DNA of 64,000 bases from Rhizobium sp. WYJ-E13 (lineage in GTDB: Bacteria; Pseudomonadota; Alphaproteobacteria; Rhizobiales; Rhizobiaceae). The stretch is taken from NCBI RefSeq assembly GCF_018987265.1, contig NZ_CP076854.1:806001-870000 (forward strand), in the 5' to 3' direction. The stretch's first letter is position 1. The number at the start of each line of letters is the position of its first letter. Made by a program: the position numbers and the translations under genes. The notes beneath the pieces were generated by a model. That model was not told where the DNA came from. It saw only the letters and a program-made list of their open reading frames with translations, and ran no database searches. Positions 26,892 through 36,161 of this stretch are shown here, one piece after another.

Positions 26892-27038
26892 ATGAGCATC
26901 GCACGCACCTTCAACAACTGGCGCAAGTATCGTCAAACCGTTACTGAGCTTGGCCGTATGTCGAGCCGCGAGCTGAATGACCTGGGCATCGCACGTGGCG
27001 ATATCCGCGACGTCGCGCGCGCAGCCGTCGGCCGCTAA
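26892..27038 (+). CDS. DUF1127 small arginine-rich protein
   Basis: A 48-aa protein with the DUF1127 (YjiS-like) pattern: NNWRKYRQTVTELGRMSSREL then DLGIARGDI (written here in parts: WRKYRQTVTEL, MSSRELNDLGIARGDI). AAAGGGGA lies just upstream of the ATG, and a strong terminator follows 24 nt after the stop. In agrobacteria and Rhodobacter, small DUF1127 proteins influence phosphate and RNA metabolism, but the role here is unknown. It is a short single-gene unit. Confidence 0.88.
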   Translation: MSIARTFNNWRKYRQTVTELGRMSSRELNDLGIARGDIRDVARAAVGR

Positions 27039-27062
27039 GATCGCTGCTGAATGAATTCAAAA

Positions 27063-27097
27063 ACACGCCCGCCTTGCCCAAGGCGGGCGTGTTTTTT
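27063..27097 (+). terminator. Strong intrinsic terminator after the DUF1127 gene
   Basis: 13-bp perfect stem (ACACGCCCGCCTT / AAGGCGGGCGTGT) with a 4-nt loop GCCC, followed by six T. A run of A precedes it, so it could also work on the minus strand. Confidence 0.92.
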
Positions 27098-27190
27098 GTT
27101 TGGCGAGCCTTTCGCCTGACGCATAGCGCATGGCAGCCTTGCAAATATGTGCCTAGAAGAATGGCAGGGCTCAGCGTATATCTTCTTTCA

Positions 27191-27342
27191 ACGAAGCGAT
27201 GAAACTCCTCCCTTGTCGCTTCGTCCGAGGCGCGGCTTACCTCCTCCCGAGCCAGCGTCTACGTGGCGGCATCCTCCTCCCGTCGCCACGCGTCATAAAA
27301 GGCGTCTGCCGGATCTCCTCCCTCGGCAGACGCCTTATTTTT
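27191..27342 (+). ncRNA. Trans-acting sRNA with four anti-Shine-Dalgarno hairpins (alpha-r14/NfeR1-like)
   Basis: Four consecutive stem-loops each display CTCCTCCC in the loop. Hairpin 1: stem 27191-27199/27216-27224, motif 27205-27212. Hairpin 2: stem 27228-27237/27250-27260 with one bulge, motif 27241-27248. Hairpin 3: stem 27262-27268/27284-27290, motif 27274-27281. Hairpin 4: 13-bp stem 27299-27311/27324-27336, motif 27315-27322, followed by ATTTTTT as terminator. The motif is complementary to GGGAGGAG ribosome-binding sites. Rhizobial NfeR1 (alpha-r14 family) is known for three identical unpaired anti-SD motifs that repress transporter mRNAs; this copy would have four. The 5' end is not fixed; a -10-like TATATC is at 27177-27182. 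Confidence 0.85.
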
Positions 27343-27531
27343 TGGCGCTTGCCTCATCTGCCGGTCATCTCCAAGAGCGTAGTCATATTTTTTACAGCGA
27401 TCACACACCGGCCTTCTATCGCCGCTTGCCGCGTTCCATAAACATGATAATTGAACTCATGTTAATTTTGGCTTAGAAGCCGGGATGAAAAGCACGATGT
27501 CGTCGATGCCGAGCAAGGATGGATCCATAGT

Positions 27532-28428
27532 TTGAGTTTCTGGCATTCCATGGTCTGGCATACCGAAGGCATCCGGGTGATGGCGCCGGTCAAGTGGCGC
27601 CAGTTCGACGGGCTCGTGAGTGTCTTCTGGGAAGCCGAAAGCCAGTCGGGCGCCAGGGGCTATTACCTCTCGGACGATCCGCGCATCATGATCTTCTTCA
27701 GCGATGTCTCGTCTCAGATCCGCATGTCGAATCGCGACGGTGATTTTCAGCAGCATTACCGGCCCATGACGCGGGCGGTCTATGTTCCGCCCGGCATGCC
27801 GATGTGGACGACGAGCGGCACGACGCACCGATTCTCGCATCTCAATCTGCACATGCATAAGGACCGGCTCCTGAGATATCTCGCGCCTTCGGTCGGCAAT
27901 TCCGCGGCGATGACGGCACTTCGCAATCCGGTCGAGATGCAGGACACCGGAGCGATCGAAACGCTTGCCCGCCTCGTCGTCGACGAGGTCTCCAGCCCGT
28001 CGAAACATGAGATCTTTGGCGAGAGCCTTGTCGGCAGTATCGTCAGCGGTCTGCTGGATATTCCTCGACAGGGTGTCGAACAACCGAATGGCCGGCTGAC
28101 CCAGGCGCAGATGAATAAGCTGATCGCCCGCGTCGAACGGTTGAGCGATTGCCGCCTGACGGTTGCCGAGATGGCAGAGACAGTCGGCCTGTCTGAAAGC
28201 TGGTTTTCCAACGTCTTCAAGCAGACGACGGGCAAGACGCCGCTGCAATGGCAGCTCGGCAAACGGATCGACCATGCCAAGACGCTGCTCATCGAAAGCG
28301 AACTTGCTGTCGCCGATATCGCCGCTCAGCTCGGTTTTTCCGATCAGGCGCATCTGACCAAGGTCTTCCGCCAGATCGTCGGCGATACACCTGCCGCCTG
28401 GCGGCGGATCCGGCAGATCCGTTCGTAA
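27532..28428 (+). CDS. AraC-family transcriptional regulator of the siderophore locus
   Basis: About 298 aa: an N-terminal cupin-like sensor region and a C-terminal double helix-turn-helix AraC domain (about 200-298; LTVAEMAETVGLSESWFSNVFK and VADIAAQLGFSDQAHLTKVFR pieces). The frame opens with a TTG at 27532; an ATG at 27550 is an alternative and neither has a strong ribosome-binding site. It is convergent with a TonB-dependent siderophore receptor, 37 nt apart. AraC regulators beside such receptors (RhrA, PchR, AlcR) sense the ferri-siderophore and activate its uptake genes. That role is inferred from context. Confidence 0.85.
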   Translation: MSFWHSMVWHTEGIRVMAPVKWRQFDGLVSVFWEAESQSGARGYYLSDDPRIMIFFSDVSSQIRMSNRDGDFQQHYRPMTRAVYVPPGMPMWTTSGTTHRFSHLNLHMHKDRLLRYLAPSVGNSAAMTALRNPVEMQDTGAIETLARLVVDEVSSPSKHEIFGESLVGSIVSGLLDIPRQGVEQPNGRLTQAQMNKLIARVERLSDCRLTVAEMAETVGLSESWFSNVFKQTTGKTPLQWQLGKRIDHAKTLLIESELAVADIAAQLGFSDQAHLTKVFRQIVGDTPAAWRRIRQIRS

Positions 28429-28465
28429 GCAGTCCCGCCCGCAGGATGCAGGCGGGACCGGCCGG

Positions 28466-30595
28466 TTACCAGGTCTGGCGCAGCGTCGCGTAGATCGCAC
28501 GGCCCGGGTTATAGAAATCCGCTCCGAAGCCGCCATAAGCGACATGCTTTTCATCGAAGAGGTTGCTGACGTTCACATCGAAGGATGTGTTTTCCTGGAT
28601 CTTGTAGCTGAAGGCGGCATCGAAGGCGATGCTGCTGCCCGTCGACTGGGTGTTGGCGTCGTTAAAGTAGTAGGAGCCCGTGTAGCGTGCACCGAGGCCG
28701 AAGTTCATGTCGCCGCGGAAGCCGTTGCCGGGAATGCCGTAATTGACCCAGAGCGAGGCAGTATGGTTGGGCACGAAGGACATTTCGTTGCCCTCGTTGC
28801 CAAGCGTGCCGTTCTCAACGATGTCGGAAACCATATAGGAATAGGCGGCCGTCAGACTGATATTGTCGGTGACTTCAGCCTTGGCTTCGAGATCGATACC
28901 GCGCACGCGCACCTCGCCGATCGTTTCCTGGAAGCCGGTCGCCGGATTGGTGCGGGTGATGTTGTTCTTGGTCAGGTCGTAGACCGCTGCGCTGAAGAGG
29001 GCAGGGAATTCGTCGGGCCGGTATTTGACGCCGACCTCCCATTGTTCGCCGCGCTCGGGATCAAGTGTCAGCGAGGCCGGCAGTACCGATTCCGCGTAGC
29101 TGACATAGGTGGCTACCTGATCAGTGACCTTGTAGCTCAACGCGGCGCGCTTGGTGAACTCGCTGAGATCGGCGTCGGTCGTCGAGCCAACCATGTTGTT
29201 CTGCTGCTGAAGGTCAAGCCAGTCGTTGCGCAGGCCGACGGAGGCGGTCAGCTTGTCGAAGAAGGTCAGGTCCTGTTGCAAATAGAGGGCCGTGGTCTTC
29301 TGGTTGTTTGTCAGGCTTTGGTAGAGCGGAACCGAGGTCGGTGCGCCTGTATAGACGGGGTTCGTCCAGTCGATGCCAGGAGCTCCGCCGAAATATCCAT
29401 CATTGTCCGATTGCAGATTGTTGTATTGGAGGCCGACGAGGCTGCGGCTGTCGATGTCCTCGAAGTTCGTCTCATATTGCAGGCGGGTATCGATGATGAA
29501 GTTTTCGACCGCCTGGTCATTGGCGAAGAAGGCGCGGTCGGCGATGGTCGAGCCGTTCGTCGGCGTCGCCGAGATATAGGCATAGCCGAAATTGCTCTTG
29601 GTATTGCTGTAGCGCGCATTCGAGCTGAGGGTCAGGCCCGAACCGAAGTCATGATCGAACATGACGCTCAGCGTGTTCCTGTTGACGTCGCGATAGTTGA
29701 AATCAGGCTCGCCGAAGAAGCGGCTTCTCGCAAAATCCGAGCCAACCGGGTGGCCGCCGCTGCCGGGCACGCCGTTCTTGTCCAGATGGTCATAGACCAC
29801 GGTCAGGTTGGTATCGGCGCTCGGGCGCCAGGTCAGGCCGCCCATGAAGAAATTCTCGTCGTCCTGCGAGTAATCATATTCCTCGTCGGCGCGCTTTACC
29901 TTGCCGGTGATGCGGTAGGAGAATGTATCGTCCTCGGTGATGTTGTCGCCGAAATCGACACCCGTCTCGCGATGATCGAAGGAGCCGCCGGTGACATAGG
30001 CCTCGCCGAAGCGCTCGCTCTTTGGCCGCTTGGTCACGAAGTTGACCGCGCCGCCAGGGTCGGAAACGCCGAAGGTCGTGGAATTGGCCCCCTTCAGCAC
30101 TTCGACGCGCTCGAAAGCGAAGGGCTCTTCGCGAATGCCGCCGAAGGGGTCGCCGAGCGTCAGGCCGTCGCGATAGGTATAGGCATCGAAACCGCGGATC
30201 TTGAAATAGTCGAATCGGTCGTCCGAACCATAGAAGTCGGTGGTGACGCCGGATGTATATTGCAACACCTGCTCGGTATCCTGCGCGCCGCGCTCCTGAA
30301 TTTCCTTCGAGGTGATGACGGAGACGGAGGCCGGCGTGTCGAGAATGTCTGTCGCCATACCGTTGCCGCTGATCGTCTTGGTCGCGACGATCGATTTCGA
30401 ATCATTGTCGGTATCGAGGCCGCTGCCCTGGATGACGATAGGCGCGAGATTGGTAACGGTATTGGAATTCCCGCTCTCCTGACCGAGCACCGCGCCCGGC
30501 GCAAGGGCGACAAGCGCCGTGCAACCGAGAAGGACCGCATTCCGGTAGCGGAGGAGGGTCTGTCTCGAGTGAGCGCCTGTTCTTTCGATATCCAT
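28466..30595 (-). CDS. TonB-dependent ferri-siderophore receptor
   Basis: A 709-aa outer-membrane receptor of the FhuA/FoxA type. It has a signal peptide (about residues 1-39, ending near VLGQ), a short TonB-box-like APIVIQGSG segment, a plug domain (DTPASVSVITSKEIQERGAQ, VEVLKGANSTTFGVSDPGG) and a 22-strand barrel ending in the typical aromatic ATLRQTW. The ATG at 30595 has GGAA 9 nt upstream; a GTG two codons earlier is possible. It is divergent from the ABC importer genes at 30922. The last residues and length agree with the siderophore-receptor family; hydroxamate substrates are likely but not provable here. Confidence 0.92.
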   Translation of the reverse strand: MDIERTGAHSRQTLLRYRNAVLLGCTALVALAPGAVLGQESGNSNTVTNLAPIVIQGSGLDTDNDSKSIVATKTISGNGMATDILDTPASVSVITSKEIQERGAQDTEQVLQYTSGVTTDFYGSDDRFDYFKIRGFDAYTYRDGLTLGDPFGGIREEPFAFERVEVLKGANSTTFGVSDPGGAVNFVTKRPKSERFGEAYVTGGSFDHRETGVDFGDNITEDDTFSYRITGKVKRADEEYDYSQDDENFFMGGLTWRPSADTNLTVVYDHLDKNGVPGSGGHPVGSDFARSRFFGEPDFNYRDVNRNTLSVMFDHDFGSGLTLSSNARYSNTKSNFGYAYISATPTNGSTIADRAFFANDQAVENFIIDTRLQYETNFEDIDSRSLVGLQYNNLQSDNDGYFGGAPGIDWTNPVYTGAPTSVPLYQSLTNNQKTTALYLQQDLTFFDKLTASVGLRNDWLDLQQQNNMVGSTTDADLSEFTKRAALSYKVTDQVATYVSYAESVLPASLTLDPERGEQWEVGVKYRPDEFPALFSAAVYDLTKNNITRTNPATGFQETIGEVRVRGIDLEAKAEVTDNISLTAAYSYMVSDIVENGTLGNEGNEMSFVPNHTASLWVNYGIPGNGFRGDMNFGLGARYTGSYYFNDANTQSTGSSIAFDAAFSYKIQENTSFDVNVSNLFDEKHVAYGGFGADFYNPGRAIYATLRQTW

Positions 30596-30881
30596 GTTCA
30601 CGTTCCAGAAGTTGGTGTCGCCGTTTCGGCCCTTCGACAGGGGGTGCCGAATGGAATGCCGGTTTGAGGGTCGGTCCGAACGGCACGTCAGCGGCCGGCG
30701 CGAACGGGAGATTTGCCCGGATCGGCAGCCGCAATGGTTGGTTCGATGTCCCTGCGACGGCTACTAACTTGAGCAATGTTGTCCAGTATTGTAAATTTCC
30801 CGTGTTTTGTAGGATCCCACGGAAATCTCAACGCCACAGCCCTGAAGCGCTGGCATGACCGTTGACGCAGGTAGATTAACC

Positions 30882-30896
30882 TGAAAGTGGAGGTCA
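30882..30896 (+). promoter_or_regulatory. Candidate iron-responsive (RirA-type) operator
   Basis: TGA (30882-30884), nine bases, TCA (30894-30896): the minimal iron-responsive operator pattern TGA-N9-TCA described for RirA in rhizobia, 25 bp before the importer start. One loose match in about 300 bp can arise by chance, so this is tentative. The rest of the 326-bp divergent region (30596-30921) shows no other clear site or gene. Confidence 0.35.
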
Positions 30897-30921
30897 ACTT
30901 AAAACAGGCGGAGTTTGCGTG

Positions 30922-31938
30922 ATGCTGCGCTTTTTGCTTCTGGCCGCGAAACTGGCGGTAACGTGTACCTGGCTTATGGCCACTGCGCCCGGCAACGTTT
31001 GGGCTGACGAGAGCACGTCCTATCCTGTCATCATCAAGCATGCTTTCGGCACGACCGTCATCACCAAGAAGCCGGAGCGGGTCGCGACGGTCGCCTGGGC
31101 CAATCATGAAGTGCCGCTGGCGCTCGGCATCGTGCCTGTCGGTTTTGCGGCTGCCAATTTCGGTGATGATGACGGTGACGGACTGCTACCCTGGGTGGCC
31201 GACAAGCTCAAGGAATTGCACGTCGAAAAGCCCGTCCTGTTCGACGAAGGTGACGGCATCGATTTCGAGGCGGTCGCTGCCACCCGGCCGGATGTGATTC
31301 TGGCGGCTTATTCCGGCCTCAGCCAGTCCGATTACGATACGCTGAGCCAGATCGCTCCTGTCGTCGCCTATCCGGATGCGCCCTGGTCGACCGACTGGCG
31401 CGACATGATCCGACTGGACAGTGCCGGGCTCGGCATGGCCGCAGAAGGCGAAGCGTTGATCAAGATGATCGAGGGCGAAATATCAGAGACCGTCGCCGGC
31501 CATCCCGAATTGCAGGGTAAGTCGGCGATGTTCATCACGCATCTCAATGCGACCGATCTCAGCATGGTCAACTTCTACACGACGAACGATACGCGCGTGA
31601 AATTCTTCGCCGATCTCGGATTGAAGTCTCCAAAGAGCGTCGTCGAGGCCTCCGTGCCGGGCAAGTTCGCAGGCTCGATCAGCGCCGAACGAATCGATTC
31701 CTTCGATGATGTCGATATTGTCGTCACCTACGGAAGCCAGCAGTTGCTCGAAGCGCTGGAGAAGAACCCGCTGATGGCCAGAATGCCAGCTGTCTCCAAG
31801 GGCGCGCTCGTGACACTTGGCCGCGATCCGGTCGGCACTGCCGCCAATCCGACGCCGCTGTCGATCTCCTGGGTTCTCAGAGATTATGTGGCGCTGCTCA
31901 CAGACGCCGCCGGAAAGTCTCCTAACAAGTCTCAATGA
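30922..31938 (+). CDS. Iron-siderophore ABC transporter substrate-binding protein
   Basis: A 338-aa periplasmic protein of the FepB/FhuD/BtuF (PBP_2-type helical backbone) class. Signal peptide of about 27 residues (LRFLLLAAKLAVTCTWLMA). Typical features: KKPERVATVAWANHEVPLALG near the N terminus (in pieces) and FEAVAATRPDVILAAYSGLS. ATG at 30922 with GGCGGAG 8 nt upstream. It overlaps the first permease gene (ATGA). Delivers ferri-siderophore to the FecCD-type permeases. Confidence 0.9.
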   Translation: MLRFLLLAAKLAVTCTWLMATAPGNVWADESTSYPVIIKHAFGTTVITKKPERVATVAWANHEVPLALGIVPVGFAAANFGDDDGDGLLPWVADKLKELHVEKPVLFDEGDGIDFEAVAATRPDVILAAYSGLSQSDYDTLSQIAPVVAYPDAPWSTDWRDMIRLDSAGLGMAAEGEALIKMIEGEISETVAGHPELQGKSAMFITHLNATDLSMVNFYTTNDTRVKFFADLGLKSPKSVVEASVPGKFAGSISAERIDSFDDVDIVVTYGSQQLLEALEKNPLMARMPAVSKGALVTLGRDPVGTAANPTPLSISWVLRDYVALLTDAAGKSPNKSQ

Positions 31939-32978
31939 TCGTGCGCAGCCGAAAATCATCGTCCCGGCCGCCAGCATCCGCCCGGTCGAACCAGGCTCGC
32001 AGCCTCTGGCTTATCGGGCTCACCGCGGCTCTTGCGTGCCTCTGTGCGCTCTCGGTCACGGTCGGCACGCGCGATGTGGACTGGGTCGATATCTTCGCCG
32101 CCTTGGCCGGGCATGCGAACAATATCGGTCAGGCGGCGGTGACGGTACGCATTCCGCGCACGCTGCTTGCCGTCGTCGCTGGTGCAGCGCTGGCCCTTGC
32201 GGGCGCAATCATGCAGGGAGTGACACGCAATCCGCTCGCTGATCCGGGCATTCTCGGTGTTAACATGGGCGCATCGCTCGCAGTCGTCGTTGCGGTCGCG
32301 TGGTTCGATATCTCCTCGAACGAGGCCTATATCTGGACGGCGATCTTCGGCGCCGGATGTTCGGCGGTCTTCGTCTATACGATCGGCTCGCTCGGACGCG
32401 GCGGCGCAACGCCCTTGAAACTGGCTCTTGCCGGCGCAGCGACCTCGGTCGCCTTCGCTTCCATGGTCATTGCCGTTGTCCTGCCGCGCAATGACATCGC
32501 CGGCGGTATCCGCTCCTGGCAGATCGGCGGGGTCGGCGGGGCGACCTTTGAGCGCATCCTTCCTGTTCTGCCATTTTTGGCGATCGGCTTCCTCATCAGC
32601 CTGCTGTCGGCGCGAAAATTGAATTCGCTGGCGCTCGGCGATGAGCTGGCGGCCGGCCTTGGCGAACGCGTGGCGCTTGCCCGCGGCGTTGCAGCACTCG
32701 GCGCCATCCTTCTCTGCGGCGCGACCACGGCGGTCTGCGGTCCGATCGGCTTTCTCGGCCTCGTCGTGCCGCATCTCTGCCGCCTGCTGGTCGGGATCGA
32801 TCACCGCTGGCTCTTGCCCTTTTCCGCGATCGGCGGCGCCAGCCTGTTGCTCGCAGCCGATATCGTCGGGCGCATCGTTGCGAGACCTGCTGAGCTCGAT
32901 GTCGGCATTGTCACAGCGCTTGTCGGCGCACCATTCTTCATTGCCATCGTCCGGCGCCAGCGGGTGCGTGAATTATGA
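31935..32978 (+). CDS. Iron-siderophore ABC permease (FecCD family), first subunit
   Basis: A 347-aa FecCD-family permease with about ten predicted helices and the family motifs RIPRTLLAVVAGAALALAG (split), QGVTRNPLADPGILGVNMGA and GPIGFLGLVVPHLCRLLVG. Start and stop overlap neighbours by ATGA. Likely heterodimer with the 32975-34015 product. Confidence 0.9.
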   Translation: MIVRSRKSSSRPPASARSNQARSLWLIGLTAALACLCALSVTVGTRDVDWVDIFAALAGHANNIGQAAVTVRIPRTLLAVVAGAALALAGAIMQGVTRNPLADPGILGVNMGASLAVVVAVAWFDISSNEAYIWTAIFGAGCSAVFVYTIGSLGRGGATPLKLALAGAATSVAFASMVIAVVLPRNDIAGGIRSWQIGGVGGATFERILPVLPFLAIGFLISLLSARKLNSLALGDELAAGLGERVALARGVAALGAILLCGATTAVCGPIGFLGLVVPHLCRLLVGIDHRWLLPFSAIGGASLLLAADIVGRIVARPAELDVGIVTALVGAPFFIAIVRRQRVREL

Positions 32979-34011
32979 CCGTGCTTGTCTCTTCCCTCGA
33001 TAGCATCATCGATAACCGCCGCCGCAGAGCGCGTCGGCATGCGCTCATGGTTTTTCTGTTGCTCTGCCTTGTCGTCGCACTCTTTGCGCTCACTCTGTCG
33101 CTTGGCCAGTCCTTCACTTCGCCCAGCGATGTCATCCGCGTGTTGCTCGGTGAGAATGTGCAGGGAGCGGCCTTCACCGTTGGACAGCTGAGGCTGCCAC
33201 GAGCTGTACTTGCGGCACTCGCCGGCCTGAGCTTCGGGCTCGGCGGCGTCGCCTTCCAGATCATGTTGCGCAATCCGCTCGCAAGCCCCGATATTATCGG
33301 CATCAGTTCGGGGGCGAGTGCGGCGGCGGTCTTCGTCATCGTCGTCTTGTCGCTGAAGGGGCCGATCGTTTCTGTCGTCGCCGTCATTGCGGGCCTCAGT
33401 GTGGCGCTGCTGGTCTATAGCCTGTCATTCCGCAACGGAGTGGCGGGCACACGGTTCATCCTCGTCGGCATCGGCGTATCCGCGATGCTGGAAAGCGTCA
33501 TCGCTTACATCCTGTCGCAGGCGCCGGCCTGGAGCCTGCAGGAAGCGATCCGCTGGCTGACGGGCAGCGTCAACGGTGCCCAGCTTGACCAGGCGGCTCC
33601 CCTGCTTTTGGCGCTTGCCGTCTTTGGCGGACTGCTGCTCAGCCGCACACGCGACCTGGAGGCGTTGCGGCTCGGCGATGATATGGCTGCCGCCCTTGGT
33701 GTCGGTGTGTCGCGCACGCGCGTCGTGGTCATCATCGCAGCCGTCGGCACGATCGCCTCGGCAACGGCGGTGACAGGCCCGATCGCCTTCGTCGCCTTCC
33801 TGTCGGGGCCGATTGCCGCCCGCATCGTCGGAAATAACGGCTCGATCCTCATTCCCGCCGCCCTAGTCGGTGCGGTGTTGGTACTGGCGGGCGATTATGC
33901 GGGCCAGTTTCTGCTGCCGAGCCGCTATCCGGTCGGTGTCGTCACCGGCGCGCTCGGCGCCCCCTATCTGATTTTCCTGATCGTGCGCGTCAACCGCACC
34001 GGAGGCTCGCT

Positions 34012-34015
<4 letters not shown>
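32975..34015 (+). CDS. Iron-siderophore ABC permease (FecCD family), second subunit
   Basis: A 346-aa second FecCD permease: LRLPRAVLAALAGLSFGLGG, MLRNPLASPDIIGISSGASA and TGPIAFVAFLSGPIAARIVG are family landmarks (the last replaces the usual VPH). About ten membrane helices. ATGA overlap at both ends shows tight coupling with the first permease and the ATPase. Confidence 0.9.
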
Positions 34016-34850
<835 letters not shown>

Positions 34851-34854
<4 letters not shown>

Positions 34855-35915
34855 CCATCGCTCAGGAATTCAAGCTCTCGGGTGTAGCGCTTCCCAGAGA
34901 TGCGGCTGCCATGCTCGGCGAGATCTGCGAGCACTTCGTCGAACATGCGGAGGTGCAACGGCGCGGCGACCTCGCGCTTCTCAAGAGCAAGGCCGGCACT
35001 GCCGAGATCCGTATTGAGGACCGCAAGCTGCTGATCGAGCTTTCCTGCCCCTCGGAGAAGGCGTTGCAGATGAGCCGCACGATGCTTGCCGAGCATCTCT
35101 TCTATTTCGCAGGCGAAGATCCGCTGGAGCTCGCCTGGTCCCATCCCGCATCGCTTGCCGTGTTGCCGAACATTCATGAGGTGACCGTCATTTCCGCAGA
35201 GAACGTGACGCCGCACATGCGCCGGGTGAAATTCGCCTGCGCCGATGTCACCCCGTTCATGGGCGGCGACATGCATGTGCGCCTGCTCGTGCCGCCAAAG
35301 GGCAGGGCACCTGTCTGGCCAGGCCTGCGCGCGGATGGCCGCGTTGCCTGGCCCGAGGGCGAAGACGAGCTTCTGGTGCGCGTCTACACGATCCGCACCG
35401 TCAATGTCGAAAAGCGCGAACTCTGGATCGACTTCCTGCAGCATTCGGCCCCTGGCATCAAAACGCCCGGCGCCGATTTCGCCCGCGATGCTGAGCCCGG
35501 GCAACGGGTGGCCCTGCTCGGCCCCGGCGGCGGCAGTCTTCCGGTGGCGCGGTCCATCCTGCTCGCCGGTGATGAAAGCGCGCTTCCGGCCATCGCCCGT
35601 ATCGCTGAGGAAGTACCAGCGGGTGCGCGGCTGCAGGCAATCATCGAGGTCGCTGACGAAACGGAAGAACAGCCACTATACTCGGCAGGCTCGCTCGACG
35701 TGCGCTGGTTGTACCGCCGGGATTATGCCAATGGCGCCAAGGGCGTTCTGCTGGAAGAAGCCAAACAGACGATTGCCGCAACCGAGGGTGAAACCTTCAT
35801 TTGGTTTGCCTGCGAGAAGGAGGATGTGCGCGCCATGCGCACCTACCTGAAGTCCCGCCGGCACGATAGGAAGAACATGTATGTCGCCTGGTATTGGGAA
35901 CGGGAAGCCGACTAG
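34851..35915 (+). CDS. Siderophore-interacting protein with N-terminal DUF2218 domain
   Basis: A 354-aa cytosolic flavoprotein. Residues ~10-100 form a DUF2218 domain; from ~110 a SIP/ViuB-type ferric-siderophore reductase follows, with FAD-binding VRVYTIR (the RxYTxR-like site), LGPGGGSLPV and a C-terminal NAD(P)-site region ending AWYWERE. It would release iron from the imported ferri-siderophore by reduction. The start overlaps the ATPase stop (ATGA), making this the last gene of the uptake operon. A second, broken SIP gene lies at 37757-38533. The 3' end overlaps a 55-aa minus-strand gene by 4 nt. Confidence 0.9.
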
Positions 35916-36079
35916 CTTGAGGATGCATCCTCTGACGGTTCCCGAACCGGTCGACCGGGCGCTATCGGATCGCTTGCCGGAAATGTCTCTTCGAGCGACT
36001 CCTCAAGAAAATCGTCCTGCTCCTGCTCAGCGCTTTCAGTGTCCGCAGGCTTGTTGGCTGGCTCGGCTGTCTTGATCAT
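35912..36079 (-). CDS. Small acidic protein, conserved-looking, unknown
   Basis: A 55-aa strongly acidic protein with AAAGGAG 6 nt before its ATG. The centre reads EQDDFLEESLEETFPASDP; an ETFPASDP motif of this sort recurs in short rhizobial proteins of unknown function. Its stop overlaps the last codon of the SIP gene on the other strand, so the two genes converge with a 4-nt overlap. The excellent ribosome-binding site and coherent composition make it likely to be real. Confidence 0.68.
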   Translation of the reverse strand: MIKTAEPANKPADTESAEQEQDDFLEESLEETFPASDPIAPGRPVREPSEDASSS

Positions 36080-36161
36080 CTCAATCTCCTTTACATCAAA
36101 CCTCTCAAACCTAGCAGCCCGGATGGCGCTCCGTTACTAAACAGTCGGATAGGTTTCGGAA

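Noticed and set aside
28544..30667. A 707-codon open frame antisense to the TonB-dependent receptor
   Set aside because: It has no domain resemblance and mirrors the GC-biased codon pattern of the receptor gene on the other strand, which has clear family motifs. A long antisense frame is expected in GC-rich DNA.
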